A DNA stretch of 64,000 bases from Stenotrophomonas sp. 364 (GCF_009832905.1 NZ_CP047135.1:2272001-2336000), one strand, 5' to 3'. Shown: positions 19,789-30,651, counted from the first letter of the stretch. Program-made: numbers and translations. The notes: a model not told the origin generated them from the letters alone.

Positions 19789-20901
19789 TCAGGCTTCGGC
19801 GGTTTCTGCCACCGGGTAGTCGGTGAACCCTTCCGCGCCGCCGCCGAAGAAGGTGGCCTTGTCCGGGGCGTTCAACGGCAGGCTCTGGCGCAGGCGCTCG
19901 GGCAGGTCGGGGTTGGCGATGAACGGTCGGCCGAAGGCGATGAGGTCGGCCCAGCCCCTGGTCAGCGCCTCTTCGGCACGGTCAACGGTGTACTTGCCGG
20001 CATAGATCAAGGTGCCCCGGTAAAGCATGCGCAGTGCTTCCTTGAATGCCACCGGCATCACCGGTGCATCTTCCCAGTCGGCTTCGGCGATGTGCAGGTA
20101 GCCCACGCCGATGCTGTCCAACAGGTGCGCGGCCGCCAGGTAGGTTGCCTGCGGGGTATCGTCCACCGCGCCCTGCAGGGTGGTCAGCGGGGCCAGGCGC
20201 ACGCCGACGCGCTCGGCGCCGATCTCCTCGGCCACCGCCTCGACCACCTCACGCAGGAAGCGCAGCCGGTTCTGCAGCGACCCACCGTAGGCGTCAGTGC
20301 GCTGGTTGGCCTGCGAGTCGATGAACTGGTTGATCAGGTAGCCGTTGGCGCCGTGCAGTTCAATGCCATCGAACCCGGCGGCGATCGCGTTGCGCGCCGC
20401 CAGCGCGTAGTCGCGCACGATGCCGGGGATTTCCTCGATGGCCAGCGCGCGCGGCATCGAGTGCTGCACCATCTCGCCCACCCCGCCCTGGGGACCCCTG
20501 CCCTGCGGGTCGACGAATACCTTGACGCCCTCGGCCTGCAACGCCGACGAGGAGACCGGCGCGGCACCGTCAGGCTGCAGTGCGGTATGCGAGACGCGGC
20601 CGACGTGCCAGAGCTGGGCCACGATGCGGCCACCGGCGGCGTGCACGGCATCGGTCACGCCGCGCCAGCCGGCGATCTGCGCGTCATCGTGGATGCCCGG
20701 GGTCCAGGCGTAGCCCTGGCCCTGCGGGCTGATCTGGGTGCCTTCGCTGACGATCAGGCCGGCCGACGCACGCTGCGCGTAGTAGTCGGCCATCAACGGG
20801 GTGGCGACATTGCCGTCGGCCGCGCGCGAGCGGGTCATCGGCGGCATCACGATACGGTTGGGCAGCGTCAGCGCGCCCAGGCGGTAGGGGGTGAACAACA
20901 T
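19789..20901 (-). CDS. Old Yellow Enzyme family alkene reductase (NemA-like)
   Basis: 370 residues from ATG 20901 with AAGGA 9-10 nt upstream. It is an FMN-binding TIM barrel that begins LFTPYRLGALTLPNRIVMPP. The substrate-binding pair is in GIELHGANGYLINQF (His and Asn), followed by RTDAYGGSLQNR. The C-terminal phosphate-binding part contains GWADLIAFGRPFIANPDLP. It reduces activated C=C bonds or nitro compounds with NAD(P)H. The close matches to the NemA class (AQLWHVGRVSH, TPGIHDDAQ) suggest N-ethylmaleimide reductase-like activity. Its stop is only 18 bp past the right REP array. Confidence 0.93.
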   Translation of the reverse strand: MLFTPYRLGALTLPNRIVMPPMTRSRAADGNVATPLMADYYAQRASAGLIVSEGTQISPQGQGYAWTPGIHDDAQIAGWRGVTDAVHAAGGRIVAQLWHVGRVSHTALQPDGAAPVSSSALQAEGVKVFVDPQGRGPQGGVGEMVQHSMPRALAIEEIPGIVRDYALAARNAIAAGFDGIELHGANGYLINQFIDSQANQRTDAYGGSLQNRLRFLREVVEAVAEEIGAERVGVRLAPLTTLQGAVDDTPQATYLAAAHLLDSIGVGYLHIAEADWEDAPVMPVAFKEALRMLYRGTLIYAGKYTVDRAEEALTRGWADLIAFGRPFIANPDLPERLRQSLPLNAPDKATFFGGGAEGFTDYPVAETAEA

Positions 20902-21027
20902 GGACAATCATCCTTGGGAACAGGTCTGCCCGAAGGATGGGGGCTGGCAGGCAGCGGCAACAGCGCGGCCACGGCAAAACAGTTGTGACCCCAGCGCAAC
21001 GATCCGCCGCGCCCCGCCGCGGCAGGC

Positions 21028-21906
21028 TCAGTCGCGCTGGCCGGCCAGCATTGAATAGGCCGCACGCACCGTTTCATAGCCGTAGGTGCGCTCGAGCCGG
21101 CGCACGATGAAGTGGCCGCGCGCCATGTCCTGGTAGTAATCGGTGAACATGGTATTGAGCGTGGCGCCGGTGACCGCGCCGATGATCGGCACCGCCTGCG
21201 CGGCGAACTTCTCGGTGACCACCACGCCAAAGCGCGCGGCCACCTTCTCCACGATCTTGGCCAGCCACTTGCCGGCCTCCTTCGGGGTCAGGCCGATCAT
21301 CACCCCGCCCCCGCTGGCGGCGCGCCCGGCCAGTTCGGCCGACAGGTGCCGCATCACTTCGGCGGTGAAGCCGCGGGTGATGTAGTAGCCGGTCTCGCTG
21401 GCGTCGTCGCCGGTGGCATTGCCGCCCAGCGCGAATACCTCCAGGCAGGCGTGCCGGGTACTGAGGTCGCGCAGGTCGAAGCCTTCGCTGCGCGCCACAT
21501 CGGCAACCGACCGCATCATGATGGTGGTGGAGACCGGCAGCTCGATGAACAGCGAGGTGAAGCCGAACGCCCCGCCGACCGCCCCGCTGGTGGCGGCCGC
21601 CAGCTTGTGCCAGCGCGTGGACGCCGCCTTGCCGGGCGTGTTGTCCATGCTCCACAGCGCCGCCTGGGCGGATTTGAACAGGGCGGCCTCGACCGCCCCG
21701 TGGATCCGTTTGGACACCACGTTCGGCAGCTTCTTCACCGCGAATTCCAGCGGCGAGCCGATCAGGTTGGCCATCTTGGCGGTGATCGTGGGCGACTCGA
21801 GCAGCGTGACGGCACGTTGCAGGTCGGCCCAGTCCTGCGAGGTGGGCAGGATCTGAGTGTCCAGCGGGGGTGGCATGCGGGAGATGGCGTTCATGGCCCG
21901 GATCAT
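21028..21906 (-). CDS. EcsC family protein
   Basis: 292 residues from ATG 21906; ATG 21894 is an alternative and neither has a good Shine-Dalgarno. The sequence has the EcsC pattern: GAVGGAFGFTSLFIELPVST, TTIMMRSVADVARSEGFDL and a Gly/Ala-rich C-terminal hydrophobic stretch (AVPIIGAVTGATLNTMFTD). It is probably membrane-associated. EcsC was named from the Bacillus ecs locus, but this subgroup has no assigned role. It stands alone between the OYE and orn. Confidence 0.82.
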   Translation of the reverse strand: MIRAMNAISRMPPPLDTQILPTSQDWADLQRAVTLLESPTITAKMANLIGSPLEFAVKKLPNVVSKRIHGAVEAALFKSAQAALWSMDNTPGKAASTRWHKLAAATSGAVGGAFGFTSLFIELPVSTTIMMRSVADVARSEGFDLRDLSTRHACLEVFALGGNATGDDASETGYYITRGFTAEVMRHLSAELAGRAASGGGVMIGLTPKEAGKWLAKIVEKVAARFGVVVTEKFAAQAVPIIGAVTGATLNTMFTDYYQDMARGHFIVRRLERTYGYETVRAAYSMLAGQRD

Positions 21907-21955
21907 AGCGCCGGGCGGTTGAACGAAATGTGCGCCCCGCGTCGAGGCGCGGCGG

Positions 21956-22525
21956 TCAGCCCGGCAGGCCCGACAGCGCGCCCATGAACTGGCGGTAATG
22001 GCGCAGTTCGGCGATCGAGTCGTGCACGTCGCTCAGCGCGGTATGGCTGGCGGTCTTGGTCAGCCCGGCCGCCACGCTCGGCGCCCAGCGCTTGGCCAGC
22101 TCCTTCACCGTGGACACGTCCAGGTTGCGGTAATGGAAGTACTTCTCCAGCCGCGGCATTTCGCGGTGCAGGAACCGGCGGTCCTGGCAGATCGAGTTGC
22201 CGCACATCGGCGAGGCACCGGCCTTGATCCACTGCGCCAAGAAATTCACCGTCTGCGCTTCGGCCTGGCCCAGCGTGACCTGGCTGTCGACCACGCGCTG
22301 CCACAATCCTGAACGGCGATGCTGGGTGCGGTTCCATTCGTCCATCGCTTCCAGGCGCTCGACCGGATGGTGGATGGCGAACTCGGGGCCTTCGGCAAGC
22401 ACGTTCAACTGCGCGTCGGTGACCACGGTGGCAATCTCGATGATCGCGTCGTTGTCGGTATCCAGACCGGTCATTTCCAGGTCGATCCAGATCAGTCGTT
22501 CGCCTTCTGCGCCGTTGTCAGCCAT
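21956..22525 (-). CDS. orn: oligoribonuclease
   Basis: 189 residues from ATG 22525 with AAGG 7 nt upstream. DEDDh exonuclease motifs are present: [10 protein letters not shown], then [12 protein letters not shown] and [19 protein letters not shown]. Length and motifs are those of Orn. It degrades 2-5 nt RNAs and, in gammaproteobacteria, pGpG, the last step of c-di-GMP breakdown, which links it to the diguanylate cyclase in this window. Confidence 0.97.
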   Translation of the reverse strand: MADNGAEGERLIWIDLEMTGLDTDNDAIIEIATVVTDAQLNVLAEGPEFAIHHPVERLEAMDEWNRTQHRRSGLWQRVVDSQVTLGQAEAQTVNFLAQWIKAGASPMCGNSICQDRRFLHREMPRLEKYFHYRNLDVSTVKELAKRWAPSVAAGLTKTASHTALSDVHDSIAELRHYRQFMGALSGLPG

Positions 22526-22627
22526 GTCTACGCCTTGTGCAGGGGGCGGCGCCGCAGCGCCGGCCGGGATGAGAATGACCGATATGATACCGCCCCGGCG
22601 TCGTGGCCCCGTCGTGGATGGCGCCGG

Positions 22628-23152
22628 TTATTCCAACAGCAGCGGCGGTTTGCCGCGCTTGGCGCGGAAGTAGTTGGTCAGCCGGGTGCTGGCATCCTTG
22701 GCCAGCACGCCGCCATGGATCTCGACGCGGTGGTTGTGGCGCGCGTCGCCCAGCAGGTCGAACACGCTGCCACAGGCGCCGGTCTTGGGATCGCTGGCGG
22801 CGTACACCACGCGTGCCACGCGCGCATGCACGATCGCCATGGCGCACATCGCGCACGGCTCCAACGTCACATACAGCGTGCTGCCGACCAACCGGTGATT
22901 GCCTATCGCCTGGCCCGCCCTGCGCATCGCCACGATCTCGGCATGCGCGCTGGGATCATGGTCGGCGATGTTGAGGTTCCAGCCTTCGCCCAGCAGCTGG
23001 CCGTCGGCGCCGACCAGCAGTGCACCCACCGGAATCTCGTTGAACTGGCGTTCGGCACGCTCGGCCAGGGCCAGCGCGTGGCGCATCCAGTGTTCGTCCT
23101 GGTCGTGCACCGGCACACCCAGCGGCGGCGGCGCGGGCAGGTACTCAACCAT
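22628..23152 (-). CDS. tadA: tRNA-specific adenosine deaminase
   Basis: 174 residues from ATG 23152, overlapping the mntR stop by 8 bp. The zinc deaminase motifs are HAE in [14 protein letters not shown] and PCxxC in [16 protein letters not shown]. The C-terminal region [13 protein letters not shown] is typical of TadA. It converts wobble A34 to inosine in tRNA-Arg(ACG) and is normally essential. The N-terminus is about 15 residues longer than in E. coli. Confidence 0.96.
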   Translation of the reverse strand: MVEYLPAPPPLGVPVHDQDEHWMRHALALAERAERQFNEIPVGALLVGADGQLLGEGWNLNIADHDPSAHAEIVAMRRAGQAIGNHRLVGSTLYVTLEPCAMCAMAIVHARVARVVYAASDPKTGACGSVFDLLGDARHNHRVEIHGGVLAKDASTRLTNYFRAKRGKPPLLLE

Positions 23153-23603
23153 GGCCGTTGGCCTTGCGCACGAACGCCTCGAATGCGGCCAGGGTCGCTT
23201 CGCTCACATGGTGCTCGATGCCTTCGGCGTCACGTCGCGCCGAATCGGCGTCCACGCCCAGGGCCAGCAGAAATTTCTCCACGGTCTGGTGCCGCGCGCG
23301 CATCTCCACCGCGAGCGCCTCGCCGGCCGGGGTCAGGAACACGCCCCGGTACGGCCGCTGCACCGCCCAGCCCTCCTTGACCAGTCGCTTCAGCGCCTTG
23401 GCCACGGTCGGCTGCGCCACGCCGAGCCGGGTGGCGATATCCACCTGGCGCGCCTCGCGGCCGTCAGCAATCAGGTCGGCGATGAGCTCCACGTAATCTT
23501 CCACCAGCTCCGAGCGGCGCGCTTCGCGCACCTGCACAAAGCCCTCCGCATGGGCTTCGGCGGCGAGCAACGGGGATTTCCTGGACAGGGAGGCTGGCGG
23601 CAT
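23145..23603 (-). CDS. mntR: manganese-responsive DtxR-family regulator
   Basis: 152 residues from ATG 23603. A winged helix ([27 protein letters not shown]) is followed by [33 protein letters not shown] and [18 protein letters not shown], the metal-binding and dimerisation part of MntR. It represses manganese uptake genes when Mn is bound. No mntH or other Mn transporter is nearby; the overlap with tadA suggests co-transcription. Confidence 0.88.
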   Translation of the reverse strand: MPPASLSRKSPLLAAEAHAEGFVQVREARRSELVEDYVELIADLIADGREARQVDIATRLGVAQPTVAKALKRLVKEGWAVQRPYRGVFLTPAGEALAVEMRARHQTVEKFLLALGVDADSARRDAEGIEHHVSEATLAAFEAFVRKANGHG

Positions 23604-23716
23604 GGGCGCGCGGATCCAAGGCGGCCGACGAACGGCAATGCGGCCATTCTACCCGCTCAACACGGCCGGGGCAGCGGCGGCCCGCACTGAGGCCGTCTGC
23701 CTGGGCGACGCCGGCG

Positions 23717-24832
23717 TCAGCGCGGACGACGCTGCAGCAGCGTCTCGAACACCACCGTGGCATCCAGATTCTGCGCCACCAGGGTGCCGCCATGGGCCCG
23801 GGCGAACTCACTGGCGATGAACAGGCCCAGACCCAGCCCACGGCTGTCGTGGAAGCTGGCCTTGAACGGTTCGAACAGGCGTGGCAGCAATGCGTGCGGA
23901 ATCTGCCCGGCATTGCGTACCTGCAGCCGTAGCGGCACATCGCGGTCGCCTGCCAGGCGTACCAGCACCGGCGCGTCGCCACCGTGCAACACGGCATTGC
24001 CGATCAGGTTGGACAGCAGCTGCGCCAGCCGGTCCGGATCGCCCTGCAACTGCGCACAGCCGTCCACCTGCAGGTCAATGCGCGCCTGTGGGTATGCCCG
24101 CGCAATTTCGGCTACCACTGCGGTCGCCAGTTCCGCCAGGTCGCAATCGGTGGCGTGCAGGCGCAGGCCACCGGTACGGATCTTCGAAAAATCCAGCAGC
24201 TGCTCGACCATGCGTGCCATGCGCTGCGCGCTGTTTTCCAGATGGCCCAGGGTACGCTGCACCGGGCTGTCATCGGGCAGGTCCAGTGACAGCTTGTCGG
24301 CGCACAGCAGGATGGCCGCCAGCGGCGTGCGCAGGTCGTGGGTCAGCACCGCCATCATGGTTTCGTTGAGCTTGAGTGCATGCTCCAGCGCGTGGTTGCG
24401 CGCCTTCAGCAGCTGCTTCTGCTGGTACATCTCGATGAACACGTTGACCTTGCTCATGATCACCTGCGGCTCGATCGGCTTGTGCAGGAAATCCACCGCA
24501 CCGGTCTCATAGCCCTTGAAGGCACGCACGGGATCATTCGGCGAGGCGGTGAGGAAGATGATCGGCACATCGCGGCTGCGCTGCGAACCGCGCATCAGTT
24601 CGGCCAGCGAAAAGCCGTCGATCTCGGGCATGTGCACGTCCAGCAGCGCCAGCGCCACCTCGTGCTCCAGCAGCAGTTCCAGCGCCTGCGCGCCGGAGCC
24701 GGCGCACAGGATGTTCAGGCCATCGCGGCGCAGCAGCGCTTCCATCGCCACCAGGTTCTGCGGCACGTCATCGACGATCAGCAGGTTGACGCGTTCATCG
24801 GTGGGCACCCCGGCGGGGTCGATCAGGTTCAT
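23717..24832 (-). CDS. response regulator-histidine kinase hybrid (REC-HisKA-HATPase)
   Basis: 371 residues from ATG 24832, overlapping the cheB stop as ATGA. An N-terminal receiver (VNLLIVDDVPQNLVAMEALL, acceptor Asp in ALLDVHMPEIDG, Lys in HKPIEPQ) precedes a HisKA with the phospho-His in MAVLTHDLRTPLAAIL. The ATPase domain has LSNLIGNAVLHGG and GLGLGLFIASEFARAHGG. There is no membrane anchor. It is the last gene of the hybrid kinase-cheR-cheB cluster, so it probably receives phosphoryl groups from the large kinase or is adjusted by the CheR/CheB pair. Confidence 0.92.
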   Translation of the reverse strand: MNLIDPAGVPTDERVNLLIVDDVPQNLVAMEALLRRDGLNILCAGSGAQALELLLEHEVALALLDVHMPEIDGFSLAELMRGSQRSRDVPIIFLTASPNDPVRAFKGYETGAVDFLHKPIEPQVIMSKVNVFIEMYQQKQLLKARNHALEHALKLNETMMAVLTHDLRTPLAAILLCADKLSLDLPDDSPVQRTLGHLENSAQRMARMVEQLLDFSKIRTGGLRLHATDCDLAELATAVVAEIARAYPQARIDLQVDGCAQLQGDPDRLAQLLSNLIGNAVLHGGDAPVLVRLAGDRDVPLRLQVRNAGQIPHALLPRLFEPFKASFHDSRGLGLGLFIASEFARAHGGTLVAQNLDATVVFETLLQRRPR

Positions 24833-25413
24833 CGGATAAGGCCTTTCATGCGCACGCACAAGGAAACAAGCGGAAGCACCACATCGGCACCGGCATGGGC
24901 CAGTGCCGAGGCAGGCATCAAGGGGGAATAAGCGTCGTCGGGGGATTGGATCCAGGCCTGCCCACCGGCCTGGCGCACGGCGGCCACGCCCGCACTGCCG
25001 TCGCTACTGGCGCCGGTGAGCAGAATGGCCAGCACGCCGGCGCCGAACACCTCGGCGGCGCTTTCGAACAACGGGTCGATCGCCGGGCGCGAAAACAGCA
25101 CCGGCGCATCCACCGACAGTGCCAGGGTAGACCGGTCTTCGACCAGCAGGTGGTAGTCCGGCGGGGCAAAGGTCACGGTGCCCTCCTGCAGCGGTTGCTT
25201 GTCGTGCGCCTCGCGCACCGGCAGCGGGCAGCGCACATCGAGCAGGTCGGCAACGCGGCTGGGACGGTCGCGTGGCAAGTGCAGCACGGCCAGCACCGGC
25301 ATCGCCAGCCGTGGCGGCAGTGCCGCCAGCAGCGTCTGCAACGCGCTTACGCCCCCGGCCGAGGCGCCTACCACCACCAGGTCGAAGCGCGACCGCTCGG
25401 GCGCCGCGTCCAT
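24829..25413 (-). CDS. CheB-type methylesterase without receiver domain
   Basis: 194 residues from ATG 25413, which overlaps the cheR stop as TGATG. The catalytic Ser is in VVVGASAGGVSALQTLL, the His in VLHLPRDRPSR and the Asp in LLTGASSDGSAGVAAVRQAG. Classical CheB has an N-terminal receiver of about 120 residues; here it is missing, so activity cannot be switched by phosphorylation in cis. It would remove methyl groups or deamidate Gln on a signalling partner. Confidence 0.9.
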   Translation of the reverse strand: MDAAPERSRFDLVVVGASAGGVSALQTLLAALPPRLAMPVLAVLHLPRDRPSRVADLLDVRCPLPVREAHDKQPLQEGTVTFAPPDYHLLVEDRSTLALSVDAPVLFSRPAIDPLFESAAEVFGAGVLAILLTGASSDGSAGVAAVRQAGGQAWIQSPDDAYSPLMPASALAHAGADVVLPLVSLCVRMKGLIR

Positions 25414-26237
25414 CAGGCCAGTTTCCGGTACAGCCGCTGCTCGCGCGCGCAGGCTTCGAAGTCGACGGCGTGGTCGCCGAACTGCAGCGACTCCTTGCTG
25501 CCCAGGCCAAGGAAACCACGGTGCACCAGGGCCTCGTGGAACAGGCCGATGGCACGATCCTGAAGGGCACGCTGGAAGTAGATCAGCACGTTGCGGCACG
25601 ACACCAGGTGCACTTCGGAAAATACGGTATCGGTGGCCAGGCTGTGGTCGGCAAATACGATATTGCGTTTCAGGCGGCGGTCGAACACGACGCTGCCGTA
25701 GCCGCTGCTGTAATAGTCGGACAAGGAACCGGAGCCGCCAGCGGCCAGATAGTTGCGGCTGAACTGCGCCATCCGCTCCAGCGCGAACGCACCCGCTTCA
25801 GCGGCCTGCAGCGCCTCGGGGTTGATGTCGGTGGCATAGATGATGGCGCGGTCGAGCAGCCCTTCCTCGTGCAGCAGGATCGCCAGCGACCACACTTCCT
25901 CCCCGGTGCTGCAGCCGGCAATCCACAGCTTGATCGACGGGTAGGTGCGCAGCACCGGTACCGCGTGTTCGCGCAACACGCGGAAATAGGCCGGGTCACG
26001 GAACATTTCCGACACCTGCACGGTGAAGAACTGCATCGCTTGCGCGAAGGTGTCCGGCTCATGCAGCAGGCGGTGCTGCAGCTGGCCCATGCTGGCGCAG
26101 TCGAAGCGCGCCATGGCATGGCGCATGCGCCGCCGCAGCGACGCCTGCGCATAATCACGGAAATCGTAGTGATAGCGCTGGTAGACCGCCTCCAGCAGCA
26201 GGCGCAGCTCCAGGTCGAACAGCTCGGCCTCATTCAT
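25413..26237 (-). CDS. CheR-type SAM-dependent methyltransferase
   Basis: 274 residues from ATG 26237, overlapping the hybrid kinase stop as ATGA. The CheR N-terminal helical domain ([20 protein letters not shown]) is followed by the SAM fold ([36 protein letters not shown]) and [14 protein letters not shown]. It methylates glutamates in signalling proteins. No chemoreceptor lies in this operon, so the hybrid kinase with its coiled coil is a candidate substrate (inference). Confidence 0.93.
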   Translation of the reverse strand: MNEAELFDLELRLLLEAVYQRYHYDFRDYAQASLRRRMRHAMARFDCASMGQLQHRLLHEPDTFAQAMQFFTVQVSEMFRDPAYFRVLREHAVPVLRTYPSIKLWIAGCSTGEEVWSLAILLHEEGLLDRAIIYATDINPEALQAAEAGAFALERMAQFSRNYLAAGGSGSLSDYYSSGYGSVVFDRRLKRNIVFADHSLATDTVFSEVHLVSCRNVLIYFQRALQDRAIGLFHEALVHRGFLGLGSKESLQFGDHAVDFEACAREQRLYRKLA

Positions 26238-29200
26238 CGGCGCGAACACCACACCCGGCACAGTGACACCAGCTTGTCCACGTCGATCGGCTTGGCAATG
26301 TAATCGTTGGCGCCGGCCTGCAGGCAGTGTTCGCGGTCATCAGGCATGGCCTTGGCGGTCAGGGCGATGATCGGCAGGTCGCGCCAGCGTGCGTCGGCAC
26401 GGATTTCGCGCATGGCGGTCAGTCCGTCCATCTCGGGCATCATGATGTCCATCAGCACCAGATCGATATCCGGGCGCAGCTTGTCCAGTGCTTCGCGACC
26501 ATTGCGGGCGATCTCCAGGGTGACGCCGAGCGGCTCGAGCACGCTGGACAGCGCGAAGATGTTGCGCACATCGTCCTCGGCCAGCAGCACGGTACGCCCG
26601 TCCAGCACCGCGTCACGGCGCCGCGCTTCACGCAGCAGGCGCTGCTGGTCGGTGGGCAGGGAGGCCTCCACGCTGTGCAGGAACAGGGTCACCTCGTCGA
26701 GCAGGCGCTCCGGCGAGCGCGCGCCCTTGATGATGATGCTCTTGGAGTACCGGCGCAGGCGCTGCTCTTCATCGCGGGTCAGTGCGCGCCCGGTGTAGAC
26801 GATCACCGGCGGGAAGGCCACCGCGTCGTTGCCGGCCATACGTTCGAGCAGGTCATAGCCGGTGCCGTCGGGCAGGGCCAGGTCGGTGACCATGCAGTCA
26901 AAGGTGGAGTCGGCCAGTTCGGCCAGCGCCTCGCTGATGGTGCCCACCCCGGTGATCTCCAGCTGGTCACGTCCCAGCAGCAGTTGCAGGTTGGTGCGCA
27001 GTTCGCTGTCGTCTTCCACGATCAGCAGGCGCCGCACGTCACGCTGGCTGGTGGCCTCCAGCTGCTGGATCGCGCCCACCAGGCGTTCGCGCGTGGCCGG
27101 TTTGATCACATAGCCGATCGCACCCAGTTCCATCGCCACCTGCGACCGCTCCAGTCCGGACACCACGTGAACCGGAATATGCCGCGTGGCCGGGTCGCGC
27201 TTGAGCCGTTCCAGCACGCTCAAGCCGGACACATCGGGCAGCCCGATATCGAGCAGGATGCCGTTGGGGCGCAGTTCGGCAGCCAGCGCCAGCGCCTCCT
27301 CGGCGGTACCGGCCACCACGCAGTCGAAGTCCAGCTCGTGGGCCATCGATACCAGGGCCTCGGCAAAGCGGACATCGTCTTCCACCACCAGGATCATGCG
27401 CGCGGCCCGGTTGCGCCGACCGCGGTCATCGGCCACCCGCGCGGGCAGCGGCACAGAAGCCTGCGGTGCCTGCGCGATACCGCCATTGGACGCCGGCACG
27501 GGGGCGGGCAGCGGCGCTGGCGCCAGGCGGACGTCCGGCGCCGCGCTGGCCACCGGCACCCCGTCGCCGCTGGCCAGCAGCGGCAGGTCCAACGTGAAAC
27601 AGCTGCCACGTCCGGGTTCACTGGTGACGGTGATGCCGCCGCCCATGCGCAAGGCCAGGTCGCGCGAGATGGACAGCCCCAGCCCGGTGCCGCCGTAGCG
27701 GCGACGGGTACTGCCATCGGCCTGGCGGAACGCTTCGAAGATGACCGCGGTCTGTTCTTCAGGAATGCCGATACCGGTGTCGCTGACCGCGAACTGGACC
27801 CGCCCTGCCCCGGCCGCGCGCACGGTCAGACCGACGCTGCCGTGCTCGGTGAACTTGACCGCATTGGCCATCAGGTTCTTCAGGATCTGCTGCAGTCGCT
27901 GGCTGTCGGCCACCAGCTGCAGGGGGGCGCCGGGCGCGCTGACGATCTCCAGCTGCAAGCCCTTCTGCGCGGCCATTGGTTCAAAGGTGTCCTTCAGCCG
28001 CTGCAGCACGCTGGAGACGGCCAGGTTCTCCTCGACCAGCTCGACATGGCCGGCCTCGATCCGCGACAGGTCGAGAATGTCGTTGATCAGTGCCAGCAGG
28101 TCATTGTTGGACGAATGGATGGCCTGGGCGTACTTGACCTGCTCGGGAGTGAGCGTGCCGTCCTTGTTGTCCGCCAGCAGCTTGGCCAGGATCAGCGCAC
28201 TGTTGAGCGGGGTGCGCAGTTCGTGGGACATGTTGGCCATGAACTCGGACTTGTAGCGCGAGCTGGCTTCCAGTTCGTTGCTGTTCTGCACCAGCTGTGC
28301 CTGCGCGCGAAGCAGGGCCTCCTGGCGCGATTCCAGTTCATGGGTGCGCTCTTCCAGCTGCACGTTGGTCTGCTCCAGCTCGGCCTGCTGCTGCTCCAGG
28401 CTGACCTGGGAATGCAGCAGGCTGCGGCTCTGCTCTTCGAGTTCCTCGTTGGCCACGCGCAGTTCTTCCTGCTGGGTCTGCAGCTCTTCGCTCTGCCGCT
28501 GGGTTTCCTCCAGCAGCTCCACCAGCTGTGCGCGCATCAGCGCCGCGCGCAGTGCCACGCCTACTGGCTCGGCGCATTGCAGCAGCAGGGCCAGTTCCAG
28601 CGCGCGCGCCGGAGATACCCCGGCACGCCCCAGTTCGACCACGCCCACCACCACGCCGTCGGCGGTGATGGGGCCCAGCAGGCGCTGGCGCACGATGCTG
28701 CGTCCCAGCGGCGTGTCAATATCCAGCGGCGAGAGGTGGTCTTCCAGCCGGCGCGGCACGCCAGCGCGCAGCACTTCGCTCCACTGCCCGGACGCCGCCG
28801 GCAGGGTGTCGGGCAACTGCGAGGGCAACGCCGCACCGCCCACCAGCACCAGGCGGTCGCCCTGCAGCCGGTACAGCGCGCCCACTTCGGCGTGCAGCTG
28901 CGCGCATAGCGCACGCATGGCCGAATCGGCCAGCGCGCGCGGGGTCGGATCGCCGCGCAGGCTGACAGTGATGGCGTTCTCGCCCTCCTGCAGCCACAGC
29001 GCGTCGGCGGCCACGCGCCGCGACTGGATCGCCTTCATCACCGTCAACGCCATCAGCAGGAACGACACCCCGCCGATGCTGCGGTTGACGAAGGAAAATG
29101 CCGAGTTGCTGCTGGCCGGCGCCACGTTGTACCCCACCATCAACAGCACGCAGGAGACCACGGCCACCAGCAGCGGCACTTCCAGCCGACGCTGGAACAG

Positions 29201-29341
29201 GGTCACCCCAACGGCCATGAAGTACGTCAGCCACACCGCGTACCCCAAGGGCACCACCAGCTCCAGGGCCAGGGTCATTGCCATCAGGGCGGCCGAGACA
29301 ACCCAGATCCAGCGGTCGCGTGCGGTGGGCACAGCAGTCAT
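26234..29341 (-). CDS. large hybrid sensor histidine kinase with GAF and three receivers
   Basis: 1035 residues from ATG 29341. In order: four or so N-terminal membrane helices (residues 1-105, e.g. [20 protein letters not shown]), a GAF-like domain (about 115-265), a Gln/Glu-rich coiled coil (270-360), HisKA with [15 protein letters not shown], HATPase with [20 protein letters not shown], then three receivers beginning [19 protein letters not shown] and TVLLAEDDV. Acceptor Asps are in [24 protein letters not shown] and [11 protein letters not shown]. It is co-translated with cheR, cheB and a REC-kinase, all overlapping by a few bases. The stimulus is unknown. Confidence 0.93.
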   Translation of the reverse strand: MTAVPTARDRWIWVVSAALMAMTLALELVVPLGYAVWLTYFMAVGVTLFQRRLEVPLLVAVVSCVLLMVGYNVAPASSNSAFSFVNRSIGGVSFLLMALTVMKAIQSRRVAADALWLQEGENAITVSLRGDPTPRALADSAMRALCAQLHAEVGALYRLQGDRLVLVGGAALPSQLPDTLPAASGQWSEVLRAGVPRRLEDHLSPLDIDTPLGRSIVRQRLLGPITADGVVVGVVELGRAGVSPARALELALLLQCAEPVGVALRAALMRAQLVELLEETQRQSEELQTQQEELRVANEELEEQSRSLLHSQVSLEQQQAELEQTNVQLEERTHELESRQEALLRAQAQLVQNSNELEASSRYKSEFMANMSHELRTPLNSALILAKLLADNKDGTLTPEQVKYAQAIHSSNNDLLALINDILDLSRIEAGHVELVEENLAVSSVLQRLKDTFEPMAAQKGLQLEIVSAPGAPLQLVADSQRLQQILKNLMANAVKFTEHGSVGLTVRAAGAGRVQFAVSDTGIGIPEEQTAVIFEAFRQADGSTRRRYGGTGLGLSISRDLALRMGGGITVTSEPGRGSCFTLDLPLLASGDGVPVASAAPDVRLAPAPLPAPVPASNGGIAQAPQASVPLPARVADDRGRRNRAARMILVVEDDVRFAEALVSMAHELDFDCVVAGTAEEALALAAELRPNGILLDIGLPDVSGLSVLERLKRDPATRHIPVHVVSGLERSQVAMELGAIGYVIKPATRERLVGAIQQLEATSQRDVRRLLIVEDDSELRTNLQLLLGRDQLEITGVGTISEALAELADSTFDCMVTDLALPDGTGYDLLERMAGNDAVAFPPVIVYTGRALTRDEEQRLRRYSKSIIIKGARSPERLLDEVTLFLHSVEASLPTDQQRLLREARRRDAVLDGRTVLLAEDDVRNIFALSSVLEPLGVTLEIARNGREALDKLRPDIDLVLMDIMMPEMDGLTAMREIRADARWRDLPIIALTAKAMPDDREHCLQAGANDYIAKPIDVDKLVSLCRVWCSRR

Positions 29342-29490
29342 GCGGAATTCCAGCTCAAAAGGGGCCCGATGGTACCTGAACCCGCGATGCGGCGTTATCC
29401 GTCAAACGTTGATCGGTTTCGGCCCGCTCTATACACATTCTTCACGCCTGCGCCCCTACGGTTCGGCGCCTGACAGGGGAGTGAATTGCC

Positions 29491-30651
29491 GTGGTGGCCG
29501 AGGTCGTATCCAGCGTCGCACCGCTTGCCGATGAACGTCGGCAGCTGAAGCTGTTGATCGACCATGTGTCCGACCACGCGATCTCCCTGCTGGACCCTGA
29601 CGGGCACATCTGCAGCTGGAACCGGGGCGGCGAGCGCGTCAACGGCTACACCGCCGCCGAAGCGATCGGCCAGCACGTGTCGATCTTCTACACCGCCGAA
29701 GACCAGCAGCTGGGCCTGCCACAGCAGACCCTTGAACGGGTCCGGGAGCAGGGCCGGCTGGTGGGCGAAGGCTGGCGGGTACGCCGCAACGGCGAGCAGT
29801 TCCGCGCCAGCATCGTGATCGAGGCGGTGCGCGAGAACGGCGTGCTACAGGGCTTTGTCAAGGTTACCCAGGACATTACCGAGCGCTACCAGGCCCAACG
29901 CCTGTTGCAGGACGCCCAGCGCGCGCGCCAGCACCTGCAGCAGTTCGAGGGTGTCGGCCGCCTCACCCGTGGCCTGGCCCATGAATTCAACAACCTGCTC
30001 ACCACCATCGGGAATGCGCTGGACCTGGTCGCGCTGCGCCCCATGGCCGATGCGCGCACCCACGAACTGGTGGAGCTGGCCCAGGCCGCGGCCGATCGCG
30101 GTTCGCTGCTGACCCGCCAGCTGCTGGCGTTCTCGGCCGACCAGACCCTGGTGCGTGAGCCGGTGAGCGTGCCGCAGTTGCTGGAGGAAGCCTGGCCGTC
30201 GCTGCAGCGTGCGTGCGCACCGTCCAACCGGATCCGACTGGATATCGCGCCGGCGCTACCGTCCATCTCCACCGATGGCGTACAGTTGCACAGCGCCGTG
30301 CTGAACCTGGTGCTCAACAGCTGCGAGGCGATGCCGCACGGCGGCACGGTGACCATCACCGCCCGCCTTGAAGAGCTGCTCGCGCCTGATCTGGCCCATC
30401 CCACCCGCCGCCGTTACGTCGCCCTGGCGGTGACCGACGAAGGCGGTGGCATGCCGCCGGAAGTTGCTGCACGCGCCAGCGAACCCTTCTTCACCACCAA
30501 GGAAGTTGGCAAGGGCAGCGGACTGGGATTGAGCCAGGTGTTCGGCTTCGTGTCCCAGTGCAACGGCTTTGTGGATGTACAGACCGCCCCCGGACACGGC
30601 ACCACGGTCCGTTTATTGTTACCTGCCATTGAGGAAATCGAGTATGCCTGA
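29491..30651 (+). CDS. PAS-domain histidine kinase
   Basis: 386 residues from GTG 29491, with GGGGAG about 10 nt upstream; GTG 29494 is an alternative. The PAS domain (HVSDHAISLLDPDGHICSWN, VTQDITERYQ) is followed by a HisKA with His in GLAHEFNNLLTTIGN and an ATPase domain with LNLVLNSCEAMPHGG and GSGLGLSQVFGFV. It has no receiver or membrane segment. The receiver gene overlaps its end, so the two form a pair. It is divergent from the giant hybrid kinase with 149 bp between the starts. Confidence 0.92.
   Translation: MVAEVVSSVAPLADERRQLKLLIDHVSDHAISLLDPDGHICSWNRGGERVNGYTAAEAIGQHVSIFYTAEDQQLGLPQQTLERVREQGRLVGEGWRVRRNGEQFRASIVIEAVRENGVLQGFVKVTQDITERYQAQRLLQDAQRARQHLQQFEGVGRLTRGLAHEFNNLLTTIGNALDLVALRPMADARTHELVELAQAAADRGSLLTRQLLAFSADQTLVREPVSVPQLLEEAWPSLQRACAPSNRIRLDIAPALPSISTDGVQLHSAVLNLVLNSCEAMPHGGTVTITARLEELLAPDLAHPTRRRYVALAVTDEGGGMPPEVAARASEPFFTTKEVGKGSGLGLSQVFGFVSQCNGFVDVQTAPGHGTTVRLLLPAIEEIEYA

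Noticed and set aside
26327..28909. Plus-strand ORF of 860 codons
   Set aside because: Antisense to the hybrid kinase; composition is Gln/His/Arg-rich and no domain is seen.
29409..29435. Sigma-70 promoter for the PAS kinase
   Set aside because: TTGATC and TATACA are present but separated by only 15 bp; too weak to list as a feature.
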